From Salinivirgaceae bacterium (GTDB taxonomy: Bacteria; Bacteroidota; Bacteroidia; Bacteroidales; SZUA-534), in contig JAFYYJ010000109.1 of assembly GCA_017557605.1 (NCBI GenBank), positions 64,791 through 104,219 on the forward strand: 39,429 bases of DNA, in the 5' to 3' direction. The notes under the pieces are model-generated. The model ran no database searches. It was not told the origin of the DNA and saw only the letters and a list, made by a program, of their open reading frames with translations. Of the stretch, positions 1-7,236 are shown in pieces (the first letter of the stretch is position 1; each line of letters begins with the position of its first letter). The translations under genes and the position numbers were made by a program.

Positions 1-2
1 AC

Positions 3-710
3 ACCGACCGCATCATTAAAATGCTCGAAATAGTTGACGATAAGCTGGTTGTGGAGAAGAAGGGCATCTACTCGATTGAGAAATTCCTGATAGCCCGCCG
101 TCTAATGTACTGGCAGGTTTATCTGCACAAAACGGTGCATTCGGCTGAACATCTGCTCATTAACATACTTCGTCGCGCGAAGATGCTTATGGCTCAAGGC
201 GAGGACCTTTTTGCATCGCCGGCTTTCAAATATTTCTTGAGCAATCATGTTACAATCGACGATTTCCGTGACAGCACAATCCGCCCGAACGGTATGACCA
301 CGCTTGAGAATTTTGCCATGCTCGACGACGGCGACCTGATGGTGGCAATCAAAGTCTGGCAGTCGCACAGCGACAAGGTGTTGAGCATGCTCTGCCGCGA
401 CCTTATCAACCGCCGTCTGCCTAAAACCATTGTTCAGGACCAACCGGCCGACAGCGGAATGGTGAAACTTCTGCAGGAGGAGGTGATGAAGCGCTACAAC
501 CTGACCGCCGACGAAGCAAGTTATTTTGTTAGTTCGGGAACCATTGCCAACAAGGCCTACAGTCAGCAGCATGACCAAATTCTGATAAAAGAGAAGGACG
601 GCACTATCACTGAAATTGTGAATGTGGCGGATATGCTGAATATCAGGGCTTTATCGACAACAATCAGTAAATACTACTTGTCGTGGCCAAAAGAGATAAC
701 TAACAGATAA
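3..710 (+). CDS. HD-domain phosphohydrolase (COG1078-like), C-terminal part
   Basis: The reading frame is open to the left edge of the window (residues TDRIIK precede the first Met at 21), so this is the 3' part of a longer gene. The text DRIIKMLEIVDD, followed by KGIYSIEKFLIARRLMYWQV, is what I recognise from the C-terminal half of HD-superfamily nucleotidyl hydrolases related to dGTP triphosphohydrolase. These are soluble cytoplasmic proteins; the metal-binding HD motif would lie upstream, outside the window. Substrate cannot be inferred from this part. It ends 10 nt before the next gene, so the two are probably co-transcribed. Confidence 0.8.
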   Translation, partial: TDRIIKMLEIVDDKLVVEKKGIYSIEKFLIARRLMYWQVYLHKTVHSAEHLLINILRRAKMLMAQGEDLFASPAFKYFLSNHVTIDDFRDSTIRPNGMTTLENFAMLDDGDLMVAIKVWQSHSDKVLSMLCRDLINRRLPKTIVQDQPADSGMVKLLQEEVMKRYNLTADEASYFVSSGTIANKAYSQQHDQILIKEKDGTITEIVNVADMLNIRALSTTISKYYLSWPKEITNR

Positions 711-720
711 TAAGATTGAT

Positions 721-1197
721 ATGAAGAAAAAGATTAACATCGCATTTGTTGCTTCGGCGGCGGTTTACATTATTATAATGCTGCTGATGAGCGCACGCGC
801 CAACTCTTTGCTTAACGAGTTTGCCAACGGTTTTGTTGAAGGAAACGAGCTGCAGTTTTCGGTTTTAAGTTCGATTCAGAAGCCGCACACCACGGTCAAC
901 ATCATTTTTTTCGTGGCACTGCTTGGTTTTGCGCTCTACCTTTTTGCTAAAGGTGCGAAAAAAGCAATCACCTATCTTCCGGTGCTCATTTTCAGTGTGT
1001 TCACACTGTTCTGCTATGTTTCGTTAAGTGGTGCGTTCTACAACATTGGTGGTGGAAACTCAAGTTTTTCGGGGCCATACTGGCTAATGTTTCTGATTGG
1101 AATATTCTTTGTTGCAGGAGCGATTGTTGTAACAGTGATTGGCTCAAACGCTGTTCGTAATCTGCTAAAGCACAAGGGAAATGTGGAGAAAAATTAA
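721..1197 (+). CDS. Small membrane protein of unknown function (about 4 TM)
   Basis: 158 residues with four hydrophobic stretches at about residues 7-23, 59-77, 83-104 and 119-141, and a basic C-terminus ending KHKGNVEKN. I do not recognise a family. The first segment could be a signal anchor, with a polar stretch of about 35 residues following it on the outside. It starts 10 nt after the HD-hydrolase gene and shares its strand, so co-transcription is likely, but nothing points to a function. The gene ends directly at an AT-rich intergenic repeat module. Confidence 0.6.
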   Translation: MKKKINIAFVASAAVYIIIMLLMSARANSLLNEFANGFVEGNELQFSVLSSIQKPHTTVNIIFFVALLGFALYLFAKGAKKAITYLPVLIFSVFTLFCYVSLSGAFYNIGGGNSSFSGPYWLMFLIGIFFVAGAIVVTVIGSNAVRNLLKHKGNVEKN

Positions 1198-1357
1198 AAA
1201 TTAACAATGAACAATTAATAATGAATGAAAAAGTAAATGTTGTCAGGTTATAGTGAAAGTTGTAGGGACGAGGCGTGCAGCATCCGAATAAACAATCAGC
1301 GTTAATTCGTTAAATCTGAGACATCTGCATTCTAAATTCGTAATTCTAAATTCGTAA
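1193..1357 (+). repeat. Intergenic repeat modules upstream of the transcarbamylase gene
   Basis: The gap between two genes holds three kinds of repeat. An AT-rich module rich in TTAACAATGAACAATTAA at about 1193-1228 recurs at 25909-25950 and 39162-39195. A degenerate member of the TGTAGGGACG family starts at 1261. A tandem direct repeat TTCTAAATTCGTAA lies at 1330-1343 and 1344-1357, directly before the start codon at 1363. No clear TAnnTTTG promoter is seen. Confidence 0.55.
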
Positions 1358-1362
1358 TTAAT

Positions 1363-2328
1363 ATGAGATATTATCAATCGGTTTTCGACCTTCCGAAGTT
1401 GGATGAGGCTTTGAAAATGGCCGCTGAAGTGAAAAAGAATCCTTTCGGTTGGGAGCATCTGGGCAAGCACAAGACCTGCCTGCTCATCTTCTTCAACAAC
1501 AGTCTGCGCACACGCTTGAGTACGCAGAAAGCCGCCCGCAATCTGGGTATGGATGTGATTGTGCTTGATGTGAATCAGGGCGCGTGGAAACTTGAAACAG
1601 AGCGCGGCGTGGTGATGGACGGCGACAAGAGCGAGCATTTGCTCGAGGCCATTCCGGTGATGGCGCAGTATTGCGACATTCTGGGTGTACGCTCGTTTGC
1701 CCGCTTCGAGAATCGCGAGGATGACTATACTGAAAAGATTCTGAATCAGTTTATTAAGTATTCGGGCAAGCCGGTGTTCTCGATGGAGGCCGCTACCTGC
1801 CACCCGCTTCAGGCTTTCGCCGACCTTATCACCATTGAGGAATATAAGAAGGTGAAACGCCCGAAGGTTGTGCTGACTTGGGCGCCGCATCCACGCTCGC
1901 TGCCGCAGGCCGTGCCAAACTCGTTTGCCGATTTCATGAACGAGGCCGATGTCGATTTTGTCATCACTCACCCCGAGGGTTACGAACTCGACCCGAAGTT
2001 TGTGCGTGGCGCGCGTGTTGAGTACAATCAAAAGAAGGCTTTTGAAGGTGCCGATTTCATTTACGCTAAAAACTGGTCGTGCCCGGGTGTTACTTGTCCC
2101 GACAAGTACGGACAGATTTTGAGCAAGGACATGAGTTGGACGGTTGACACTGAGCATATGAGCTGGACCAATCAGGCCAAATTCATGCACTGCCTGCCGG
2201 TTCGCCGTAATATGATTGTTACCGACGATGTGATTGAAAGCCCTGACTCAATTGTGATTCCAGAGGCCGCTAATCGCGTAGTTTCAGCTCAAACGGTGCT
2301 GAAGATGATACTGGAGAGTGAGTTTTAG
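1363..2328 (+). CDS. argF': N-succinyl/N-acetylornithine carbamoyltransferase (ArgF')
   Basis: Carbamoyltransferase of the acylated arginine pathway: it moves the carbamoyl group of carbamoyl phosphate to N-succinyl- or N-acetyl-L-ornithine. Length 321 matches the Bacteroides fragilis enzyme (about 318). Visible motifs are the carbamoyl-phosphate loop SLRTR (residues 47-51), HPLQ (147-150) and HCLPVRR (276-282). From memory, residue 90 sets substrate choice: Pro in the B. fragilis succinylornithine enzyme and Glu at the matching position of the Xanthomonas acetylornithine enzyme. Here the motif reads MDGDKSEH, with Ser at 90, so substrate preference cannot be assigned from the known rule. No other arginine genes lie beside it. 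A smaller oddity is Cys146 in ATCHPLQ, where B. fragilis has Arg. Confidence 0.92.
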   Translation: MRYYQSVFDLPKLDEALKMAAEVKKNPFGWEHLGKHKTCLLIFFNNSLRTRLSTQKAARNLGMDVIVLDVNQGAWKLETERGVVMDGDKSEHLLEAIPVMAQYCDILGVRSFARFENREDDYTEKILNQFIKYSGKPVFSMEAATCHPLQAFADLITIEEYKKVKRPKVVLTWAPHPRSLPQAVPNSFADFMNEADVDFVITHPEGYELDPKFVRGARVEYNQKKAFEGADFIYAKNWSCPGVTCPDKYGQILSKDMSWTVDTEHMSWTNQAKFMHCLPVRRNMIVTDDVIESPDSIVIPEAANRVVSAQTVLKMILESEF

Positions 2329-2611
2329 TTAAGGCATAAGCCAAAAGACACAAGGCATAAGTGATTTGTTGTATAATATACTAATTTAATTAGTTAGAAT
2401 ATAAAGAGATAAGATTTGAACACATATAATTAATGGATAATTGACATTGATTCTCCACCTACGAAACCGCCAATTTCGAAAATCAGCGAGAGTAAATGGC
2501 GATAAATCTACGCTTTACGGCGTGGACTATTCGCGTTTATCTGCTGATGTGGTTACTTGGCGGTACCAGTGGGTGGGGTAAACTTTTTAACGGATAGTTT
2601 ACGCCTTTTTT
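2329..2611. other. Gap of 283 nt between argF' and the HTH gene
   Basis: The first 110 nt are AT-rich. From about 2480 to 2580 the base composition becomes gene-like, and one short frame reads DKSTLYGVDYSRLSADVVTW before a stop, with no start codon or recognisable homology. It may be a remnant of a lost gene. The 3' end carries the inverted repeat described separately at 2575-2605. Confidence 0.35.
2575..2605 (+). promoter_or_regulatory. Inverted repeat GGGGTAAAC-N13-GTTTACGCC before the HTH gene
   Basis: Nine-nt arms with one mismatch, 2575-2583 and 2597-2605, end 6 nt before the ATG at 2612. Position and symmetry fit an autoregulatory operator for the small HTH protein that follows. A related palindrome, GTAAACCGTTTAC, occurs at 8449-8461. 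Confidence 0.4.
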
Positions 2612-2821
2612 ATGGAAATACACATAGGACATCAGATTCAAGCAGACCTTAAAACACAAGGTCGCAGTGTAACGTGGTTCAGCCGCCAACTATGTTGCAG
2701 CCGTCAAAATTGCTACAAGATTTTCAACACACCTATTCCGCACGTTGCAACACTCTTAGCCGCTCAAAAGGCCTTAGGTGTCGATTATATTTCAATGCTC
2801 AAGCAGTCGATAGAGGAGTAA
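2612..2821 (+). CDS. Small XRE-like helix-turn-helix protein
   Basis: 69 residues that are almost entirely a DNA-binding fold: an N-terminal helix (IGHQIQADLKTQGRSVTWF), a helix-turn-helix segment (ARQL-type SRQLCCSRQNCYKIF) and a C-terminal helix. Single-domain HTH proteins with the WFxRQLCCSR signature are common in Bacteroidales and are presumed transcription regulators; their targets are generally unknown. It stands alone, with an inverted repeat directly upstream that may be its own operator. No toxin-like partner is encoded next to it, so I do not call it an antitoxin. Confidence 0.75.
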   Translation: MEIHIGHQIQADLKTQGRSVTWFSRQLCCSRQNCYKIFNTPIPHVATLLAAQKALGVDYISMLKQSIEE

Positions 2822-2981
2822 AATGGCCATGGTTTTAGGTAAATTGATACAAAAGTGTCAACTAAATCGTTACAAAACTGCCAACCAAAAGTAGATAGCG
2901 TAAAAGGTTATGTGTTAATGGTTTGGGGTAATATTGTGTAATTGATTTTTTATTTATCACAACTCTTTAAAAACTGATATT

Positions 2982-3830
2982 ATGAAAAGGTTATTTTTAG
3001 CTGCTTTAGCAGGCTTGACAATTTTTGCAGGTTGCAAAAAAGATTCGGACGAAAACATTGAACGAATCGAAATCACTGAAGGCGAGACAATAAATATGCT
3101 CGTTGGAGAAACCGTGCAGTTGCATGTGAAAAGTTATCCGGAAGATTTGAATGATGTAACCAAAGCACGTGTATATGTGCGAGACTGGAGTTCTTCATCG
3201 GCCGAAGTGGCATCTGTTGATATGTTAGGAGAAGTAAAGGCTCTTACTGATGGTGAAACAGTGATTACTGTTAAACCTGAGAACTACGATGTGTCCGCCA
3301 GCATCCGTGTTGTTGTTCGTGCAATTCCATCAACTGAAATCAAAATCAATAAGAATTATGAGGTGCTTGTGGGCGAAACAGTGAAATTTAGTGACCTTAA
3401 AGCATCAGTTTTGCCAGATTCAGCAAGTTATAAAACTCTTAATTACACGTCTTCAAATAATGAAGTGGCAGTAATAGGTGATAATGGAATAGAAGCGGTT
3501 GGAGTTGGTGAGTGCAAGATAGAAGCGACAAATCGCGATGGACTCAGTGCGGTATGCAATTTTAAAGTTTCACATATTATGTTGAATGGCGGAACTTTAA
3601 CAATCGAAGAAGGTCAAACATTCAAATTTGAAATTGCGCCGTCAACAATTAATAAGGACTATATTGACAAATGGAAATCGTCTGACACAAATGTGGCAAC
3701 AATTGCTGCCGATGGTACATTGACAGCTAAAGGTGTTGGTCATTGTGCAATAGTTGTGGTGGCTAAACTTGGTGCAGAACTTGCAATGTGCAACATTGAA
3801 GTAGTACCTGCTACAGAGACAGAAGAATAA
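2982..3830 (+). CDS. Lipoprotein with three bacterial Ig-like (Big2) domains
   Basis: 282 residues. A lipoprotein signal peptide (MKRLFLAALAGLTIFAGC, lipid-anchored Cys18) is followed by three repeats of about 85 residues, at roughly 26-110, 113-195 and 197-278. Each shows the Big2 pattern: a valine-rich strand, an xGET stretch, a W/YxSSxxxVA core (DWSSSSAEVA, NYTSSNNEVA, KWKSSDTNVA) and a following GxxxAxxxG turn. Such proteins sit on the outer membrane or cell surface, usually as spacers or adhesive modules; the ligand is unknown. It is single and monocistronic: about 160 nt of gap upstream and a strong terminator about 70 nt downstream. Confidence 0.85.
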   Translation: MKRLFLAALAGLTIFAGCKKDSDENIERIEITEGETINMLVGETVQLHVKSYPEDLNDVTKARVYVRDWSSSSAEVASVDMLGEVKALTDGETVITVKPENYDVSASIRVVVRAIPSTEIKINKNYEVLVGETVKFSDLKASVLPDSASYKTLNYTSSNNEVAVIGDNGIEAVGVGECKIEATNRDGLSAVCNFKVSHIMLNGGTLTIEEGQTFKFEIAPSTINKDYIDKWKSSDTNVATIAADGTLTAKGVGHCAIVVVAKLGAELAMCNIEVVPATETEE

Positions 3831-3897
3831 ACATCAGAATAGGTAGTTTAAGATAATTGTGTTGATAGCAACGCGGATAGCGTAAATATTTTGAAGG

Positions 3898-3942
3898 CTC
3901 AGCCAAAAACGAAATAAGAAATCGGTTTTGGCTGAGTTTTTT
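3898..3942 (+). terminator. Rho-independent terminator after the Big2 lipoprotein gene
   Basis: Perfect 11-bp stem CTCAGCCAAAA (3898-3908) with TTTTGGCTGAG (3926-3936), loop of 17 nt, then TTTTTTAT. Confidence 0.85.
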
Positions 3943-4133
3943 ATGCTTTTGCGCGGACAAAGGCAGGTTGTTTCAAAAATTATCGAACAACAAGTATTTC
4001 CTAGGGCTTATTTATATCATTGTTGAATGCGAGTAAATCGTTGTTTGTCAGTGTTATTGTTTGCTATCAGCGTGGAAAGATGTTGTTTTTTTAATTTTTT
4101 TCATTCGTAGGGTTAGCCGTTTGCACTTTTTTC

Positions 4134-4141
4134 TATCTTTG
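4134..4141 (+). promoter_or_regulatory. TATCTTTG -7 promoter element of tRNA-Lys
   Basis: Matches the Bacteroidota -7 consensus TAnnTTTG and ends 6 nt before the tRNA 5' base, so transcription would start at or within a few bases of the mature tRNA. No convincing -33 TTTG is found at the usual distance. Confidence 0.6.
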
Positions 4142-4147
4142 CGGCAC

Positions 4148-4220
4148 GGATTCGTAGCTCAGTTGGTAGAGCAGCAGACTCTTAATCTGCGGGTCGTGGG
4201 TTCGACCCCCACCGGATTCA
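4148..4220 (+). tRNA. tRNA-Lys (anticodon CTT)
   Basis: A full cloverleaf can be drawn. The acceptor is GGATTCG with CGGATTC (two G-U pairs), the D-arm GCTC/GAGC, the anticodon stem GCAGA/TCTGC with loop CTCTTAA, and the T-arm GTGGG/CCCAC with TTCGACC. Positions 34-36 read CTT, giving lysine. CCA is not encoded: A4220 is followed by CCG. Confidence 0.95.
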
Positions 4221-4223
4221 CCG

Positions 4224-4256
4224 AAAGCCTTGAAACGAAAGTTTTAAGGCTTTTTT
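4224..4256 (+). terminator. Terminator of tRNA-Lys
   Basis: AAAGCCTT (4224-4231) pairs with AAGGCTTT (4246-4253), followed by a T-run to 4256. It lies directly after the tRNA and before the convergent antiporter gene. Confidence 0.75.
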
Positions 4257-4283
4257 GTTTGATTTTGTGTGTTTCGGTTGTCC

Positions 4284-5816
4284 TTATTTCGATATACCCA
4301 ATTCGCGGTAGGTTTCTTCAAGAGCGGCATTGTCGTCGGTTATGACTAACAGCTTGTCGCCTGCCATAAGCACGGTGCGGCCAGTCGGCACAAAAAATGT
4401 GCTGTCGCGCTTAACCATAATGGCCAGCGTCTTTTCCGGCATTTTCAAGTCCATTAGCCGCGAGCCGTTCTTCAGCACTTCGTCGGTAATCAGAATCTCC
4501 GATGTTGCTGATTTTATCTCCTCAGGGAAATCAATGTCAAAGTGCTTGGGTTTCAAGTTGTTGTTCTCTGGCTCCTTCGACACGTCAAGTTTGTTGGCAA
4601 TGAACGGCAATGTTGTGCCTTGCACCAAAAGTGACACTAATGTGCAGAAAAACACCATGTTGAATATCAATCGCGCATGCGGAACGTTGTTCACTATTGC
4701 TAATATTGCAAAAATGATTGGTACGGCGCCGCGCAATCCCACCCATGAGATGAATAATTTGTTGGTGAAACTGAAATTTTTAAATGGTGCGAGCGATGCG
4801 AATACGCTTATCGGCCTTGTAACCAGTATCATAGCTGCGCTTACAAGCAAGCCAGGAATCATCACATCCTTGAGTTCCGCCGGGTTGACCAGCAGGCCAA
4901 GTGTCAGGAACAGGCACAACTGGCTCAGCCATGTAAGTCCGGCAAAAAAGTTTGAAGTCGAGCGTTTGTGAGCGAACGGCATATTGCCTATTACCAAACC
5001 GCCCACATACACAGCCAGATAGCTGTTTCCTTTCAGGTAATATGTCGATGAGAAAATGAAGATACAGAAGGTGAGCACCAGAATGGGGTAGAGCATGGCG
5101 TTTTCCATTTTCAACCTGTTGATAATGCCTATCAGAAGGCCGCCAAGCAGCAGTCCGACTGCACCGCCGATAGCCATTTGGAAGATTACAGAGAAAATGG
5201 CTGTTATGTAATGCGGTTCGGAGCTTGTCTGAGCAAGACCGATGAATGTTGTGGTAAGTACATACGCCATAGGGTCGTTACTGCCGCTTTCGAGCTCAAG
5301 TGTCGGACGCAGGTTGTTTTTCAGTATCAGTCCTTTAGAGCGTAGAATTGAGAAAACCGAAGCCGAATCGGTCGACGACATTGTAGCGGCAAGCAGCATG
5401 GCGGTTATCATGCCAATTCCGGCCGACTTCATTGTCATGCCCAAAATCCACCAAATGGCGATGCCTGTCAGAATGGTTGTCAGCAGCACACCCACCGTTG
5501 CCAGCATTATTCCGGGTGCGATAACCGGCTTTATGTCAGCTATTTTGGTGTCCATGCCGCCCGAGAACAGAATGATGCAAATGGTTACGGTTCCTATCGT
5601 CTGCGCCACATTGTAGTTGTCAAAATCGATGCCTAAGCCGTCGCTGCCAAAAAGCATGCCCACGCCAATGAACAGCAATAAGATAGGAATGCCGAATTTG
5701 GAACTCGCTTTTTCAGCTAAAATGCTGATAAAGAAGAGTATCGACACAATCAACAGCAGAAGTTCTATCTTGACATCCATTCTATATCCTTTTCTGCCCG
5801 TCTTTTTTTCGGACAT
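4284..5816 (-). CDS. K+/H+ antiporter, CPA1 family, with C-terminal TrkA-C domain
   Basis: 510 residues: an N-terminal sodium/hydrogen exchanger domain (about 15-405, roughly a dozen membrane helices) and a cytoplasmic TrkA-C/RCK_C domain at about 425-505. The TMSSTDSASVFSILR segment in the transport core is typical of NhaP2/CvrA-type antiporters. The enzyme exchanges cytoplasmic K+ (or Na+) for H+ across the inner membrane and probably senses a ligand through the TrkA-C domain. The encoded start at 5816 gives a polar leader MSEKKTGRKGYR; a second Met (residue 13, MDVKIELLLL) just before the first helix is an equally plausible start. It is convergent with tRNA-Lys and ends about 28 nt from the tRNA terminator. 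Confidence 0.88.
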   Translation of the reverse strand: MSEKKTGRKGYRMDVKIELLLLIVSILFFISILAEKASSKFGIPILLLFIGVGMLFGSDGLGIDFDNYNVAQTIGTVTICIILFSGGMDTKIADIKPVIAPGIMLATVGVLLTTILTGIAIWWILGMTMKSAGIGMITAMLLAATMSSTDSASVFSILRSKGLILKNNLRPTLELESGSNDPMAYVLTTTFIGLAQTSSEPHYITAIFSVIFQMAIGGAVGLLLGGLLIGIINRLKMENAMLYPILVLTFCIFIFSSTYYLKGNSYLAVYVGGLVIGNMPFAHKRSTSNFFAGLTWLSQLCLFLTLGLLVNPAELKDVMIPGLLVSAAMILVTRPISVFASLAPFKNFSFTNKLFISWVGLRGAVPIIFAILAIVNNVPHARLIFNMVFFCTLVSLLVQGTTLPFIANKLDVSKEPENNNLKPKHFDIDFPEEIKSATSEILITDEVLKNGSRLMDLKMPEKTLAIMVKRDSTFFVPTGRTVLMAGDKLLVITDDNAALEETYRELGISK

Positions 5817-5915
5817 CGCAAAGTTATTAGAATATAGGTGGGTTTGGCAAGGTTTTTTAGGCTGTTATCGAAGAAAAATGCGGTGATGCCCGATATTTGG
5901 TGCCAGACAGATGCT

Positions 5916-7160
5916 TTAATTGAATTTTATGGCCTTTGCCGGGCTTATGTGCGATACCAATAATGAGGGTAACAACATGACAAGCAGCGTCGAAACGAGT
6001 GTGCCGACGTTGAGTGCAACCACATGCAGCCATTTTAGATTGATAGGCACGGAACTCATGTAGTACGACGCCTCGTCGAGTGGCACAATGCCGAAGTGTT
6101 GTTGCAGCAGGCACAGACCGATGCCGATGATGTTCCCCCACGCCAATCCTTTGACAATCAGGAAGAACGACTGAATAATAAATATCTTTTGAATATGCCA
6201 GTTGCTGTAGCCTAACGCTTTGAGAAGGCCAATCAGGTTGGTTTTTTCGAGAATCAGAATCAGCAGGCCCGAAATCATGTTGAAGCCAGCCACGGCAAGC
6301 ATTAGAGCCAGAATTACCCACACATTCATGTCTTGAAGGTTGAGCCAGTCGAAAATCTGCGGATAGCGTTCTTTTATGTTCATGATTTTCAAGCTCGAAC
6401 CGCCTTGCAAAAAATTGTTGCCAGCTATAAAAAAGATGCTGTCGGCAATAGATTCAAGGTTGTCGAAGTTGTTGATATTCACCTCATAACCGCTTATTTG
6501 GTTTGGCTCCCAGTCGTTTACTTTTTGCAGGTGGCGCATGTCAACCATGGCGTAGATATGGTCGAAATCCTCAATGCTTGTCTTGTAAAGGCCGCTCACA
6601 ATAAACGGGCGCATGCGTGGCGGTTTCTGCACAAAATAGACCGTAATCTTGTCACCTACCGACAGATGCAGCAGATTGGCCTGGTATTCCGACATGAAAA
6701 TCCGGTTCGATTTGACGGTGTCGGTTATGCTGAACGTGTCGCCGGCCACCAAATGACTCTGCAGAAACGACCAATCAAAATCGGCATCGATGCCTTTCAA
6801 GACAACGGCCTGAATGTTGTTTTTGGTTTTTACGATGCCCGATTTCAGCACATACGGTTGCACATGCGTAACACCGTCAATGGCAAGTATCTGGTTGATT
6901 GGTACCGCATCAGCGTCAATGGGCTGAGTCTCGAACGAGTTGTTGGCGTCGAAATTTGAAATCTGCACGTCGGCGCTGAAACCTGTAACTTTCGAACTTA
7001 CCTCGTTGCGGAAGCCGGTTACAATGGCCATGCTCAAAATCATCACGGCCAGCCCCAGAGCGATGCCCGCAACCGAAATGTTTACAATTGGGCCGGTAAA
7101 TGAGCGGCCGTCTTTCCGGTTGAAAGTGATGCGGTTTGCTATGAAAAACTCAGGTTTCAA
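5916..7160 (-). CDS. LolC/LolE-type ABC transporter permease (FtsX family)
   Basis: 414 residues with the MacB/FtsX permease layout: one helix at about 22-49, a large periplasmic domain (50-275), then three helices at about 276-308, 323-352 and 372-402. The C-terminal ending LLVSHISPAKAIKFN is typical of this family in Bacteroidota. By homology it is a subunit of a lipoprotein-releasing (Lol) or MacB-like exporter in the inner membrane. The ATPase (LolD-like) is not in the window. A minus-strand TACATTTG element at 7178-7185 puts its start about 12 nt before the ATG. It is divergent from the NamZ-like lipoprotein gene. Confidence 0.85.
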   Translation of the reverse strand: MKPEFFIANRITFNRKDGRSFTGPIVNISVAGIALGLAVMILSMAIVTGFRNEVSSKVTGFSADVQISNFDANNSFETQPIDADAVPINQILAIDGVTHVQPYVLKSGIVKTKNNIQAVVLKGIDADFDWSFLQSHLVAGDTFSITDTVKSNRIFMSEYQANLLHLSVGDKITVYFVQKPPRMRPFIVSGLYKTSIEDFDHIYAMVDMRHLQKVNDWEPNQISGYEVNINNFDNLESIADSIFFIAGNNFLQGGSSLKIMNIKERYPQIFDWLNLQDMNVWVILALMLAVAGFNMISGLLILILEKTNLIGLLKALGYSNWHIQKIFIIQSFFLIVKGLAWGNIIGIGLCLLQQHFGIVPLDEASYYMSSVPINLKWLHVVALNVGTLVSTLLVMLLPSLLVSHISPAKAIKFN

Positions 7161-7177
7161 AATCGATTACTTTTCCG

Positions 7178-7185
7178 CAAATGTA
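7178..7185 (-). promoter_or_regulatory. TACATTTG -7 element for the LolC/E-type permease gene
   Basis: Minus-strand match to TAnnTTTG, 18 nt upstream of the start codon at 7160. It forms half of a compact divergent promoter region of 76 nt. Confidence 0.55.
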
Positions 7186-7208
7186 GTCGAAATCGAACAC
7201 GAAAAGGT

Positions 7209-7216
7209 TATGTTTG
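7209..7216 (+). promoter_or_regulatory. TATGTTTG -7 element for the NamZ-like gene
   Basis: Match to TAnnTTTG, 20 nt before the ATG at 7237. It overlaps an in-frame upstream ATG at 7210, which argues that 7237, at the signal peptide, is the true start. Confidence 0.55.
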
Positions 7217-7236
7217 TAACGACAATTGATTTTTGT

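Larger units (their letters stand above)
3831..4147. other. Gap between the Big2 lipoprotein and tRNA-Lys
   Basis: This stretch holds the terminator at 3898-3942 and the tRNA promoter element at 4134-4141. A short motif, GATAGCGTAAA, at about 3876-3886 repeats one near 2894. I see no coding region in it. Confidence 0.5.

Noticed and set aside
1243..2190. 315-codon open frame on the minus strand opposite argF'
   Set aside because: It is a shadow of a well-supported gene in high-GC codon context; the protein has no recognisable domain or signal.
2480..2580. Short coding-like frame (DKSTLYGVDYSRLSADVVTW)
   Set aside because: No start codon, too short, no recognised family; kept only as a possible remnant.
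6940..7236. 99-codon upstream extension of the NamZ-like frame
   Set aside because: It overlaps the divergent permease gene and promoter; the lipoprotein signal at 7237 marks the real start.
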